A DNA stretch of 64,000 bases from the NCBI GenBank assembly GCA_025966315.1, contig JAOPUZ010000053.1:57032-121031 (forward strand), read 5' to 3'. The translations under genes were made by a program, and so were the position numbers. Shown here one piece after another: positions 25,406 to 34,191 of this stretch. Under the pieces are notes generated by a model that worked only from the letters and a program-made list of their open reading frames with translations, searched no databases and had not been told where the DNA came from. Origin of the DNA: Frankiales bacterium. GTDB lineage: Bacteria; Actinomycetota; Actinomycetes; Mycobacteriales; Jatrophihabitantaceae. Positions within the stretch are counted from its first letter, which is position 1. Each line of letters opens with the position of its first letter.

Positions 25406-25729
25406 TCACGCGTAGTGCTGCGCGTGCTCGCGCTCGACGGCCTGCCGCGCGAGTTCAACCCGCGAGCGGATGTGAAGCTTGCCGAAGACCTGGCGCAGGT
25501 GAAAGGCGGCGGTGTGCACGCATCCGATTTCCTCATAGCAGGCTAGCGCCTCGCGGTCGTGGGCCGTGGTTCGCCCACGCAATCCACGATCGGCGCTGTC
25601 CACGGCCCAGATCTCAACCGAGGGCACCTCGGTGGGCACCTCTGCCCAGATCACCGCGTGCTCGCGCACGACATCGTGCGGAGGACGGAGGAGGGTCATT
25701 GTCGGTTCGGTGCGTGAGTAGTGCCTCAT
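25406..25729 (-). CDS. Small protein with a partial LuxR-type helix-turn-helix
   Basis: A 107-residue protein. The last 35 residues (AAFHLRQVFGKLHIRSRVELARQAV) match the recognition helix and final helix of LuxR-family DNA-binding domains, normally xTVExHLxxVFxKLGVxSRxELA. The first HTH helices (the LTxREREVL motif) are not recognisable; the preceding sequence is VDSADRGLRGRTTAHDREALACYEEIGC. It is either a decayed LuxR regulator or a small protein that kept only the dimerisation/recognition part. An ATG 30 nt further in is an alternative start. Confidence 0.5.
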   Translation of the reverse strand: MRHYSRTEPTMTLLRPPHDVVREHAVIWAEVPTEVPSVEIWAVDSADRGLRGRTTAHDREALACYEEIGCVHTAAFHLRQVFGKLHIRSRVELARQAVEREHAQHYA

Positions 25730-25742
25730 CGTGGGTAACCCC

Positions 25743-25958
25743 CTAAGGTCGGTGAGCGTGGACTTCCGGTCGGCCAGCGATGGGATCGCCGATGATTAAG
25801 CCTGGTGCGGAAACGGGACTCAGTCGCCACTGCCAGCGACCATCTTCGAGGTGTGGTGGTGCTACCACGGCGCTACCGGCTAGCCGGAAACCGCGCCGAA
25901 GACCCGTCCCCGGGCTGAGAATGCTGGCCGAGTCGATGACGATCAGCCATAGCGGCAT
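25743..25958 (-). CDS. Hypothetical short frame containing the repeated LEDGRW segment
   Basis: A 71-residue frame that may not be expressed. It contains AVVAPPHLEDGRWQWRLSPVSAPGL, which is matched by a second, frame-shifted copy on the other side of the lspA-like gene. Conservation of that peptide in both copies suggests it was once coding, probably the C-terminal end of a larger protein. No function can be assigned. Confidence 0.25.
   Translation of the reverse strand: MPLWLIVIDSASILSPGTGLRRGFRLAGSAVVAPPHLEDGRWQWRLSPVSAPGLIIGDPIAGRPEVHAHRP
25798..25889. repeat. Direct repeat, copy 1 (downstream of lspA-like gene)
   Basis: A 92-bp segment that recurs at 26676-26766 in the same orientation at about 80% identity by eye. 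The core GCCAGCGACCATCTTCGAG is identical in both. The two copies bracket the signal peptidase II gene. Confidence 0.75.
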
Positions 25959-25967
25959 GCTGGACCT

Positions 25968-26639
25968 TCATCGTCGGTCGTCCGTGGCGCCGACAAGCGC
26001 CGCGAGGCTGACCACGCCGCCGAACCTTGACACCGGCGTCGGTGCAGGCCGCCGACCTCGGCCGGTCGATGGCAGGGGCACACTTGCCGCCGGCCGCTTG
26101 GCTACCCACTTACGTAGATATCTGGTGCCAACTGCCAGTACGAACAGGGGCGTTCCTACGATGATGAAGAGATCTGCGAGGTTGTAGTAGTGCGGCCCGA
26201 TGAGGATGAAGTCGACCGCGCCGCGACCAGCGCCCGGAGCGGTGAGGTAGTGCATGAAGAGCCGATCGAGCAAATTGCTGCCCCAACCGCCGATCATCAT
26301 GCATCCGGAGATCAGCACCAGTAGCGAACGCCGACGGCGCCACAGAACCGAGATAGCGATGCTCAACAAGCCACAGTTCAGCAGATCGAGCAACATACCT
26401 TGGAGGGGATCGGAGAACCACGTGCTGACCGTCGATCCGACGAGGACATCCCCACCGTGGTTGATGAATGTCGGGAGATGTCGGAATGCCCACCATTTAA
26501 CTGCCTGATCGAGGACGACAATTGTCGCGAGCAGCGCGAGCACGATCGATCGTTGACCCAGTTTGCTTGTCAATTCGACCAGCGATCGAGGACGTTGCCA
26601 CTGTTTCGGAATCGTGCCGATCTCGCTTTGTGAATGCAT
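25968..26639 (-). CDS. lspA: Signal peptidase II (lipoprotein signal peptidase) family
   Basis: A 223-residue membrane aspartyl protease. Both catalytic aspartates are in their family contexts: GGWGSNLLDRLF and YYNLADLFIIVG. Four hydrophobic helices are present (IVLALLATIVVLDQAVKWWAF first), with WWAFRHLPTF after helix 1. It cleaves the signal peptides of prolipoproteins in the inner membrane. The ATG at 26639 is chosen because GGGAG lies 6 nt before it; a TTG 24 nt upstream is the alternative. The last 45 residues are a Pro/Arg-rich tail not typical of the family. Being alone between repeats in an accessory region, it may be a second, acquired lspA. Confidence 0.85.
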   Translation of the reverse strand: MHSQSEIGTIPKQWQRPRSLVELTSKLGQRSIVLALLATIVVLDQAVKWWAFRHLPTFINHGGDVLVGSTVSTWFSDPLQGMLLDLLNCGLLSIAISVLWRRRRSLLVLISGCMMIGGWGSNLLDRLFMHYLTAPGAGRGAVDFILIGPHYYNLADLFIIVGTPLFVLAVGTRYLRKWVAKRPAASVPLPSTGRGRRPAPTPVSRFGGVVSLAALVGATDDRR

Positions 26640-26675
26640 AGATGCTCCCGTGCCGGATGCCAAAGTGTTATTGAC

Positions 26676-26766
26676 AAGCCTGGCTCGGATCCGGGCCTAC
26701 GTCGCCACAGCCAGCGACCATCTTCGAGTTTGGCTGGTGCTACAAGGGCATACCGACTAGCCGGAA
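26676..26766. repeat. Direct repeat, copy 2 (upstream of lspA-like gene)
   Basis: The second copy of the 25798-25889 segment, one base shorter. The deletion shifts the LEDGRW reading frame, so this copy cannot encode the same peptide throughout. Confidence 0.75.
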
Positions 26767-27018
26767 GTGCTCGATGTCAGGTCGATGCGAGCGGCGCCCA
26801 GAAGATCGTTCTTCGCCGGACCTGACTGGCGCGCAGCGCGTGACCGCGTTCTGGCTACCCGGCGTGCATTTCACCTCAACTACACGCAGACAGGTACGCC
26901 GCCTGAGGTGCAGCGCCGTATGGATGCCGAGGTGGTCCGACCACCCGAGCCGGCGAGGACGAGGCGCCGAGTATCACCGGAGCATCAACGGCTTCGACCG
27001 GAGGGCGGCATGAACGAC
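26767..27018. other. Intergenic stretch with no supported gene
   Basis: Plus-strand frames are open here but show no family signal, no ribosome site and Arg/Pro-rich composition typical of chance frames in high-GC DNA. No repeat or mobile-element end was identified. Confidence 0.5.
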
Positions 27019-27020
27019 AA

Positions 27021-27059
27021 AGGGCCCGCTACCCCCGTAAAACGGGGGCCGCGGGCCCT
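27021..27059 (-). terminator. Intrinsic terminator after tRNA-Leu
   Basis: A long hairpin: outer arms AGGGCCCGC/GCGGGCCCT, inner arms CCCCCG/CGGGGG and a TAAAA loop. On the minus strand it is followed by TTTGTCGTT, so it would end the tRNA transcript 20 nt after its 3' end. Confidence 0.75.
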
Positions 27060-27078
27060 GAGGCTGTCTCAACCAGCG

Positions 27079-27163
27079 TGTCCGAGGGGGGACTTGAACC
27101 CCCACGCCCGATTAAGGGCACTAGCACCTCAAGCTAGCGCGTCTGCCATTCCGCCACCCGGAC
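27079..27163 (-). tRNA. tRNA-Leu (anticodon GAG)
   Basis: An 85-nt gene read on the minus strand. The acceptor arms are GTCCGGG and CTCGGAC with discriminator A. The anticodon stem CTAGC/GCTAG encloses the loop TTGAGGT, giving anticodon GAG for CUC codons. The long variable arm of a class II tRNA (TGCCCTTAATCGGGCG) and the T arm with GGTTCAAGTCC are clear. The 3' CCA is not encoded. Confidence 0.95.
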
Positions 27164-27246
27164 GAGTGCGAGTTAGGAGTCTAGCCGACCTGGACGGCTC
27201 GCCCGAACCGTGGTCAGTCGTCACATTCTGCTGGTAGGAAAGACGC

Positions 27247-28575
27247 ATGAGCACCGAATTTACTGGCGACAGCGCTAGCCCGGTCACCGATGCCGCCGCC
27301 GACGAGGTCGTCGCGCTGCTGTCCGACCTGATTCGCATCAACACGTCCAATCCGACCCATCCCGAGCGCCCCGCCGCGGAATGGGTTGCCGCGAAACTGG
27401 ACGAGATCGGCGTCGAGTCGACGATCATCGAAGCCGAACCCGGCCGCGCTTCGACCATTGCCCGCATCGAAGGAACCAATCGCGACCGCGCACCGCTGCT
27501 CATCCACGGCCACCTCGACGTCGTGCCGGCCAACGCGGCCGAATGGTCGGTCGATCCGTTCGGCGGCGAGGTCAAGGATGGCTACGTCTGGGGGCGTGGC
27601 GCTGTCGACATGAAAGACATGGACGCCATGACGCTGGCCGTCGTCCGCGACTGGCACCGCCGCGGCGTCAAGCCGGATCGCGATGTCGTCCTGGCTTTCG
27701 TCTCGGACGAGGAAGCGGGCGGCCGCAAAGGGGCCCACTACCTGGTCGACAATCATCGCGAGTTGTTCGCCGACTGCACCGAGGCAATCAGCGAAGTCGG
27801 CGGTTTCTCGTACACGATCCACGATGACTTGCGGATGTATCTCGTCCAGACCGCGGAGAAGGGCATCGGCTGGATCAAGCTGCGGTCCGAGCGCCGGCCC
27901 GGGCACGGCTCGATGGTGCACGACGATAACGCCGTTACCGCCCTCGCCGAAGCGGTCAGCCGGATCGGCCAGCACACCTTCCCGGTGCACCTGACGCCGA
28001 CCGTGCGCCGGTTTCTCGAGGAGTTCGGCGACCTGACCGGGCTGCCCATCGACGTGGACGATCCCGAGTCCGCGCTCAAGCACGTCGGCGGGATGGCCCG
28101 CATGATCGGGGCGACCATGCGGAACACGGCGAACCCGACGATGTTGACGGCCGGTTACAAAGAGAACGTCATCCCGTCCACCGCCGAAGCCGTCATCGAC
28201 ACGCGGTTCCTGCCGGGTTACGAGGACGAACTGCTGGACACCATCGACGAGCTGATCGGTGAGTACGTAACCCGCGAATACGTCATGCGCGACATCGCGG
28301 TCGAGACGGCGTTCGACGGAGCGATCGTGGATTTGATGGCCGATGCCGTGCGATCCGAGGATCCGAGCGGGCGACTGGTGCCGTACATGATGTCGGGTGG
28401 GACCGACGCCAAGTCATTCTCAGAGCTGGGTATCCGTAACTTCGGATTTGCGCCATTGCTGCTGCCGCCAGACCTGGACTTCTCGGCCCTGTTCCACGGC
28501 ATCGACGAGCGCGTGCCAGTGCCGGCGCTGCAGTTCGGGGTGCGAGTCCTGGACCGGTTCTTGCGGGCCGTCTGA
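27247..28575 (+). CDS. M20 family metallopeptidase / amidohydrolase
   Basis: A 442-residue zinc exopeptidase-fold protein of normal length. The first metal site is LLIHGHLDVVPA with D in the family's HxD pair, the bridging aspartate is in WGRGAVDMKDMDA, the catalytic base pair is SDEEAGG, and the late histidine is in LFHGIDERVP. The lid domain (about 195-320) carries the dimer-type insert RPGHGSMVHDDNAV. Such enzymes cleave small peptides or N-acyl amino acids in the cytoplasm. TAGGAAAG before the ATG serves as ribosome site. It ends 5 bp from the convergent DUF5703 gene, a pairing I recall as common in actinobacteria. Confidence 0.92.
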   Translation: MSTEFTGDSASPVTDAAADEVVALLSDLIRINTSNPTHPERPAAEWVAAKLDEIGVESTIIEAEPGRASTIARIEGTNRDRAPLLIHGHLDVVPANAAEWSVDPFGGEVKDGYVWGRGAVDMKDMDAMTLAVVRDWHRRGVKPDRDVVLAFVSDEEAGGRKGAHYLVDNHRELFADCTEAISEVGGFSYTIHDDLRMYLVQTAEKGIGWIKLRSERRPGHGSMVHDDNAVTALAEAVSRIGQHTFPVHLTPTVRRFLEEFGDLTGLPIDVDDPESALKHVGGMARMIGATMRNTANPTMLTAGYKENVIPSTAEAVIDTRFLPGYEDELLDTIDELIGEYVTREYVMRDIAVETAFDGAIVDLMADAVRSEDPSGRLVPYMMSGGTDAKSFSELGIRNFGFAPLLLPPDLDFSALFHGIDERVPVPALQFGVRVLDRFLRAV

Positions 28576-28579
28576 TCGG

Positions 28580-28798
28580 CTAAGCGATCAAGCCCGGCAG
28601 CGGTACCGGCGCAGCCGGGCGGGGCTTGCGGCGCAGTAGCACCTGGCGCGTGCCGTCGGCATATCGGCGGACGCGCGCCAGTTCCCAGCCACCGTATTCG
28701 GCGTGCAGGGCGAGCCGGACGGCCGCGTTCACTCGGGTGACATCGGACGGGATGCGAAGCGGCGCGTACTCCCACTCGGTATCGGCGTCGGTCGGCAT
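28580..28798 (-). CDS. DUF5703 family protein
   Basis: A 72-residue protein beginning MPTDADTEWEYAPLRIPSDVTR, with AALRLALHAEYGGWELARVRRY-like central sequence and VLLRRKPRP near the end. It has the size and motif pattern of DUF5703, a family of unknown function found beside M20 peptidases. The ATG at 28798 is preferred to one 42 nt upstream because the family starts here. It is predicted to be cytoplasmic. Confidence 0.75.
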   Translation of the reverse strand: MPTDADTEWEYAPLRIPSDVTRVNAAVRLALHAEYGGWELARVRRYADGTRQVLLRRKPRPAAPVPLPGLIA

Positions 28799-29184
28799 CC
28801 ACTCATTGTGCCCCGACTGCCATGCGAGCGCGAGCACCACCGCTTACTCAACCGAAATGACCGAAGTCAAGGGTCAGTTGTGGATCGGCGGATGGCCATC
28901 GGCGGGGACACACACCCGCCTCGCTATCGCCTTGAATTACGAAACAATGCGGTCTGCACGCGCGGCTCCTGGCCTTGCTCGAACACAGCTCGCGACGCAG
29001 CTCCCATCGGGATGCGTTGCAATGCGTCACATTGCGTCACGAGCTGAGATCCAACAATCTGCTGAATGGGCTGACAAGCTTCGGCTCGATAGGGATATCG
29101 CATCCCCAGATGGCATTTACCGCAATCCAGATAATGACGATAACGGTTTGGGTAGCCAGGCGTGCCAACCCAGGAATGACGTCC
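28799..29184. other. Intergenic stretch, lower GC, no supported gene
   Basis: Both strands have short open frames, but none shows a recognisable family, ribosome site or consistent codon use. The GC content is visibly lower than in the flanking genes, suggesting old mobile or degraded DNA. The direct repeat ATGCGTCACATTGCGTCACG is the only local pattern seen. Confidence 0.45.
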
Positions 29185-29234
29185 GCTGACAATCACGCAA
29201 GCTGATAATCACGTCAGCCGAGAAAATCACGCAA
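29185..29234. repeat. Three short tandem units at the recD2-like 3' end
   Basis: GCTGACAATCACGCAA, GCTGATAATCACGTCA and GCCGAGAAAATCACGCAA follow one another without gap. The last unit and a half lie inside the end of the helicase gene. Units of 16-18 bp share the core AATCACG. Confidence 0.5.
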
Positions 29235-31139
29235 TGCAGTGCGACGTGGCTTCGCGCCGACATCGCGGACAGCCCGAGCGAGGGCCGGGCCAGCGCCGTG
29301 CACCACGGACAGGTGCCGGCGAGCGCGGGTCAAGCCGGTGTAGACCAGCGGCCGGGACAGCATCCGGCCGGCCTCGGGTGGCAGCACCAGGATCACCGCC
29401 TGAAACTCCGAGCCCTGCGCGCGGTGCACCGTGATCGCCCAGCCGTGACTGATGTCGCCGAGCGCCTTGCCGCTGACGTCGGACACGCCCGTGCCGAAAT
29501 CGATGGTCACCACGTTGTCCACGACCTTCGTCACGGTGCCGACCTCGCCGTTGGCGAAGCCGGTCGGCGTGACCTCGAGATGATTGGCTGTTGCCACCAC
29601 GCGATCACCTGGATCGAACCGTCCGAACGACTTGCCCGCCGGCGGCGGGTTGAGCTGAGCCTTCAAGGCGGCATTCAAGGCCTGGGTCCCGGCCGGCCCG
29701 CGGTGTACCGGGGTGACGACCTGCACCTGGTCGGCCGAGATGCCCAGCGCCCGCGGGATCGAATCAGTCATCAACTGCACGACCCGATGCGCCGAGTCGG
29801 CCGAACCACGAGCGGGCACGATCACCACCTCGTGGTCGGGGGAGTCGACCGCAGTGAGGTGACCACCCCGCACCGATGTCGCCAACCGGGCAATCGCGCC
29901 GCCCGCATCCTGCCGGTACAAGGTGGTGAGTTCGACGACCGGGACCGAGCCGGACTCGATTAGATCGGCGAGCACTTGGCCCGGGCCGATGGACGGCAAT
30001 TGCGCCGAGTCGCCCACGATCATCAGGTGGCTACCGTCCGGGCAGGCCTGCAACAACGCCGCAGCCAGTTCGACGTCGAGCATCGACGCCTCGTCGACCA
30101 CGATCAGATCCTCGTCCAGCGGCCAGTCGGTGCCCCGAGCGAAGCCGGCTGAGAAGTCCACGACCGCATCGTCGCCACCGGAACTACGGGGCTGGACGCC
30201 GAGCAGCCGATGGATCGTCATCGCCTCGGCGTCGCACAGCTCGGCCAACCGCTTAGCGGCCCGGCCCGTCGGTGCGGCCAGCGCGACCGATCGACCCGCC
30301 CGCTCCGCCTCACGCACCACCGCCGAGACCGTCCGGCTCTTGCCTGTGCCTGGTCCACCGGTCAACACGCTGACGCCGTGGGTCAAAGCGTTGTCCACGG
30401 CCTGGCGTTGTACGACGTCTAGACCGTCCGGATCGATGTCTGCGTTCTTCCGGCGCCGGCCCACGGCTGCCTTGGCAATCACCTCTGACTTGTCGGTCAG
30501 CCGATGGATCGCCTCGGCAATCGTCCGCTCCGCCTCACCGAAGCGCGTCAGCGCCAACACCGAATGCAGCACCGTGTCGATCGATTCCACCCGCTCGCCC
30601 GCGCACGCCGCGGCGATGGCGGCAGCCGGATCCGCGACCCCCAGCAGTTCCAGGTCGAGGACGACCTGATCGGGTGGCGTAACGGTGTGACCCTCCCGCG
30701 CGGCCTGGTCGAGAACGTAGGCCACGAGCGCCCGGGAGCGACGCGAATCCGACCGAAGCACACCCGGAATGGCGGCGCGCGCCAACGCATCCGCTTCATG
30801 CACGTCGACGCCCGCCAGCGACAGCAACCGCCACGGATCGTCGCGCAGCAGCCGAGCCGCGTTCAGCCCGAAGGCATCGATCGCTCGACCGGCCAACCGG
30901 ACCGGCACGCCGCCGGCGAACAGCAACCCGGCCACCTCGTACGCCGGCTCGGCGGCGATGAACGTGGATAGCAGACGGCCGGCGCGCAGCTTGCCCACCT
31001 TCGGCAGGGCAGCCAGCGACTCTGCGTTCACGTGCTCGGGAAGCCGGATGCCGGCGCCGGGCAAGGCCGCGGCCAGCGTGCTGCCCAGCCCCGCCCACAG
31101 GCCGGCGCCGCAGAAGGCGGCGAAGACCTTCTCGTCCAC
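29214..31139 (-). CDS. recD2: RecD2-like ATP-dependent DNA helicase
   Basis: A 641-residue SF1B helicase. An N-terminal helix-hairpin-helix region (about 1-110, with LAALPKVGKLRAGRLLSTF) is followed by the helicase core: Walker A LTGGPGTGKSRTV, Walker B LIVVDEASMLD, motif III GDSAQLPSIGPGQ, motif IV region VVTPVHRGPAGT, and motifs V-VI AITVHRAQGSEFQ and YTGLTRARRH. It unwinds DNA 5' to 3' and is distinct from RecBCD-bound RecD. Canonical RecD2 is somewhat longer at the N-terminus. It follows the aldo/keto reductase by 38 bp. Confidence 0.88.
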   Translation of the reverse strand: MDEKVFAAFCGAGLWAGLGSTLAAALPGAGIRLPEHVNAESLAALPKVGKLRAGRLLSTFIAAEPAYEVAGLLFAGGVPVRLAGRAIDAFGLNAARLLRDDPWRLLSLAGVDVHEADALARAAIPGVLRSDSRRSRALVAYVLDQAAREGHTVTPPDQVVLDLELLGVADPAAAIAAACAGERVESIDTVLHSVLALTRFGEAERTIAEAIHRLTDKSEVIAKAAVGRRRKNADIDPDGLDVVQRQAVDNALTHGVSVLTGGPGTGKSRTVSAVVREAERAGRSVALAAPTGRAAKRLAELCDAEAMTIHRLLGVQPRSSGGDDAVVDFSAGFARGTDWPLDEDLIVVDEASMLDVELAAALLQACPDGSHLMIVGDSAQLPSIGPGQVLADLIESGSVPVVELTTLYRQDAGGAIARLATSVRGGHLTAVDSPDHEVVIVPARGSADSAHRVVQLMTDSIPRALGISADQVQVVTPVHRGPAGTQALNAALKAQLNPPPAGKSFGRFDPGDRVVATANHLEVTPTGFANGEVGTVTKVVDNVVTIDFGTGVSDVSGKALGDISHGWAITVHRAQGSEFQAVILVLPPEAGRMLSRPLVYTGLTRARRHLSVVHGAGPALARAVRDVGAKPRRTALRDFLG

Positions 31140-31177
31140 CCCGACCGACGCGGTCTCGGCCGACTGTTCGACGGCGC

Positions 31178-32146
31178 TCAGCCCCGGTCCTCGGGGTAGC
31201 CGATGAAGGGCGCCGACACGTCGTCCAGGGCAAGCTGGATCTCCAGCGGGAGCTCAACCGACAACGACTGCACCGCCGCCGTGAGCTGGCCCAGCGTGCG
31301 CGCACCGACAATCGGAGCCACGACACCCGGCCGGTTCCGCAGCCAGGCCAGCGCCACGTTGATCGGCGCCGTAGCCAGCCCGTCCGCGGCCGTGGCGACC
31401 GCTTCGACGATGCCAACCGACCGCGGTTCGGAGTAGCTGGTCAGGTTGCGGCCCTCGGCCGCGCCGCGCGAATCGGCCGGCACGCCGTTTCGATACTTAC
31501 CCGTGAGCACCCCGCCGCCCAACGGCGAAAACGGCAGGATGCCGATGCCGAGCTCCGCGCAGGCGGGAATGACCTCGCGCTCGACGCCGCGATCCAGCAG
31601 CGAGTAGCGCACCTGGTTCGAGATGACCGCCGCCCGCCCCGGCACGGCGCGTTGCCACGTCGCGGCCTGCGCCGTCCGCCAGCCGGGATAGTTGGACACG
31701 CCGACATAACGAACCTTGCCCGAGCTGACCGCGTGATCGAGGGCGGACAGTGTCTCGTCGGCGGGCACGTCTGAATCCACCGTGTGGACCTGCCACAGAT
31801 CGAGGTAGTCCACGCCCAGATTCGACAGCGACTCGTCCAGCCGTCGTAACAGCGCACCCCGCGACGTGTCGACGAACCGTTCGTCACCGATCCGGGTGAT
31901 GCCGGCCTTCGAGGCGATCACCAGCTCCGAGCGCGGCACCACGTCCGCGATCAACGCGCCGAGGATTCGCTCGGAGATGCCGTCCGAATACGACACGGCA
32001 GTGTCGACCAGCGTCCCGCCGGCGTCGTGGAACGCCACCAGAATGGCGGCGGCCTCGTCGGGATCTGTCCCGTTGCCCCAGGTCATCGTGCCCAGCCCGA
32101 GCCGTGAGACCTTGAGTCCGCTGCGTCCAAGGGCTCGCTGTTCCAC
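31178..32146 (-). CDS. Aldo/keto reductase
   Basis: A 322-residue TIM-barrel NADPH oxidoreductase. The catalytic tetrad is visible: Asp and Tyr in TLVDTAVSYSDGISE, Lys in LVIASKAGI and His in DLWQVHTVD. VGVSNYPGW and a C-terminal VAPIVGARTLGQL (cofactor phosphate site) are typical. The GTG at 32146 (start of VEQRALGRSGLKVSRLG) is where family members begin. The open frame extends upstream into the divergent gene and is not used. The substrate is unknown. Confidence 0.9.
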   Translation of the reverse strand: MEQRALGRSGLKVSRLGLGTMTWGNGTDPDEAAAILVAFHDAGGTLVDTAVSYSDGISERILGALIADVVPRSELVIASKAGITRIGDERFVDTSRGALLRRLDESLSNLGVDYLDLWQVHTVDSDVPADETLSALDHAVSSGKVRYVGVSNYPGWRTAQAATWQRAVPGRAAVISNQVRYSLLDRGVEREVIPACAELGIGILPFSPLGGGVLTGKYRNGVPADSRGAAEGRNLTSYSEPRSVGIVEAVATAADGLATAPINVALAWLRNRPGVVAPIVGARTLGQLTAAVQSLSVELPLEIQLALDDVSAPFIGYPEDRG

Positions 32147-32204
32147 GACAGCGAACTTAGTCCATCCCGGCCCTGCCCTGGGGACACTCGCTAGGGTGAC
32201 CCGC

Positions 32205-33254
32205 GTGAAGCTTGGATTGAACCTGGGGTATTGGGGTATGGGCAACGACCAGCAGAACATGGTCCTGGCCAAAGAAGCCGAGCAGCTCGGATTCAGTTGC
32301 GTGTGGGCGGCCGAGGCGTACGGCTCGGACACCGCGACCGTGCTGGCCTGGGTCGGCGCGCAAACCGAACACATCGGGTTGGGCGCCGGCGTGATGCAGA
32401 TCCCCGGCCGGACCCCGGCCATGACGGCGATGACCGCGGCCACTCTGGATGCCCTGTCCGGCGGTCGGTTCCGGCTCGGCTTGGGCGTGTCCGGGCCCCA
32501 GGTGTCAGAGGGATGGCACGGCGTCCGCTTCGACCAGCCGCTGGCCCGAACCCGCGAGTACGTGGCCATCGTCAACCAGGCGCTCAGCCGCCAACGTGTC
32601 CGCTTCGACGGCGAACACTTCACGCTGCCACTGCCGGACGGACCAGGAAAGCCGCTACAGCTCACCGTGCATCCGGTCCGCGATCACATCCCGATCTACC
32701 TCGCGTCGGTCGGGCCGAAGAACCTCGAGCTGACCGGCGAGATCGCGGACGGTTGGCTGGCCCTTTTCTATTCCGCCGAGTTCGCGAGCGAACAGCTGGC
32801 CCAGATCGCGGCCGGCCGGGTCAAGGCCGGTCTGAGCATGGACGGCTTCGACGTCACGGCCGGCATGCCGATCATCGTGTCGCACGACACCCGCAGCGCC
32901 GCCGATGCCCTGCGCGGATTCACCTCCCTCTACATCGGGGGCATGGGCAGTCGCGATCAGAACTTCTACAACCGCCTCGCCGTCCGAATGGGTTACGGAC
33001 CGGCCGCTGAACAGATCCAGGACGCCTACCTGTCGCGCGATTACGCCGCAGCCGCCGCGGCGGTGCCCTTCGAGCTGATCGACGCCACATCGTTGATCGG
33101 CGCGCCGAACCGGATCTCGGAGAGGATGGCCGCGTTGGCGGAATCCGGCCTCACTAGTCTCAACCTCATGCCGACCGTCGGAAACACCGAAGACAAACTC
33201 GCCACCCTGCGTACCGCGGCCCAGGCCTGGCACGACTCCGGCGTACAGGAGTGA
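32205..33254 (+). CDS. LLM class F420-dependent oxidoreductase
   Basis: A 349-residue luciferase-like enzyme starting MKLGLNLGYWGMG. Family motifs include LGFSCVWAAEAYGSDTATVLAWVGAQT, IGLGAGVMQIPGRTPAMTAMTAATLD, FRLGLGVSGPQVSEGWHG and IPIYLASVGPKNLELTGEIADGW, a pattern I associate with F420-using actinobacterial members. The GTG at 32205 lies 7 nt after a TAGGGT box; a GTG 9 nt upstream is less well placed. The gene is divergent from the aldo/keto reductase and 28 bp before uppP. Confidence 0.88.
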   Translation: MKLGLNLGYWGMGNDQQNMVLAKEAEQLGFSCVWAAEAYGSDTATVLAWVGAQTEHIGLGAGVMQIPGRTPAMTAMTAATLDALSGGRFRLGLGVSGPQVSEGWHGVRFDQPLARTREYVAIVNQALSRQRVRFDGEHFTLPLPDGPGKPLQLTVHPVRDHIPIYLASVGPKNLELTGEIADGWLALFYSAEFASEQLAQIAAGRVKAGLSMDGFDVTAGMPIIVSHDTRSAADALRGFTSLYIGGMGSRDQNFYNRLAVRMGYGPAAEQIQDAYLSRDYAAAAAAVPFELIDATSLIGAPNRISERMAALAESGLTSLNLMPTVGNTEDKLATLRTAAQAWHDSGVQE

Positions 33255-33282
33255 GCAAGCCCGGCCGCGAGCTGAGCGCACG

Positions 33283-34119
33283 ATGAACATCTCACCCTGG
33301 CAGGCCGTGGTCTACGGACTGGTGCAGGGCCTCACCGAGTTCCTGCCGGTGTCCTCGACGGCGCACCTTCGACTCGTTCAGGCCTGGATGAACAAGGATG
33401 TTCCGCAGGCCGGTTTCACCGCGTTCACGGCGGTGATCCAGCTCGGCACGATGGTGGCCGTGCTGCTGTACTTCTGGCGCGAACTGATTCATGTCGCGGT
33501 CGCCTGGCTTCGCGGTCTGGTCGACCCCAAGGTCCGCAACACCCTCGAATACAAGCTCGGTTGGTACCTCATCCTGGCCACCATCCCGGTCGGCGTCTTC
33601 GGCCTGATCTTCTCGCACCAGATCGAGACCGGGGCCCGCAACCTGTGGGTGATCGCGGTGGCACTAATCGTGATGGCGCTCGTGCTCGGACTGGCCGAAC
33701 GGATCGGCAAACGCGATCGCGGCGAAGAAGAGATCAGCACCAAGGACGCGATCACGGTCGGTGCCGCGCAGGCGTTGGCGTTGATTCCCGGCGTCTCGCG
33801 CTCGGGCGCCACGATCACCGCGGGCCTGTTCCGCGGACTGGATCGAGTGACCGCAGCCCGTTTCTCGTTCTTGCTGTCAGTGCCCGCGGTCGTGTTGTCC
33901 GGGCTGTTCGAGGCCCGCAAGATCGGCGAGAAGGGCGCCCCCGGGATGGGGGTCACGGTGGTCGCTACCGTGATCTCGTTCGCCGTCGGCCTGGCCTCGA
34001 TCGCCTGGTTGATCAAATATGTTTCCAAGCACTCGACCTTCATCTTCATCGGTTACCGGATCATCCTCGGCGTCGTGCTGATCGGCCTGCTCGCCGGCGG
34101 CGTCGTATCGGCCACCTAG
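33283..34119 (+). CDS. uppP: Undecaprenyl-diphosphate phosphatase
   Basis: A 278-residue integral membrane phosphatase (BacA/UppP). It removes a phosphate from undecaprenyl diphosphate so that the lipid carrier can be reused in peptidoglycan synthesis. The two active-site motifs are present: GLTEFLPVSSTAHL near the N-terminus and IPGVSRSGATITAGL in the second half. About eight helices span the membrane. Its place before the MSMEG_4193-type, DUF3090, SCO1664 and mshC genes is the conserved actinobacterial order. Confidence 0.95.
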   Translation: MNISPWQAVVYGLVQGLTEFLPVSSTAHLRLVQAWMNKDVPQAGFTAFTAVIQLGTMVAVLLYFWRELIHVAVAWLRGLVDPKVRNTLEYKLGWYLILATIPVGVFGLIFSHQIETGARNLWVIAVALIVMALVLGLAERIGKRDRGEEEISTKDAITVGAAQALALIPGVSRSGATITAGLFRGLDRVTAARFSFLLSVPAVVLSGLFEARKIGEKGAPGMGVTVVATVISFAVGLASIAWLIKYVSKHSTFIFIGYRIILGVVLIGLLAGGVVSAT

Positions 34120-34191
34120 TAACACCACAGCGGCCGCCGCCAGCTGGGGTACGACCGTACGATCGCCCGCCGAAGCCCCAGGAGACTTCCA

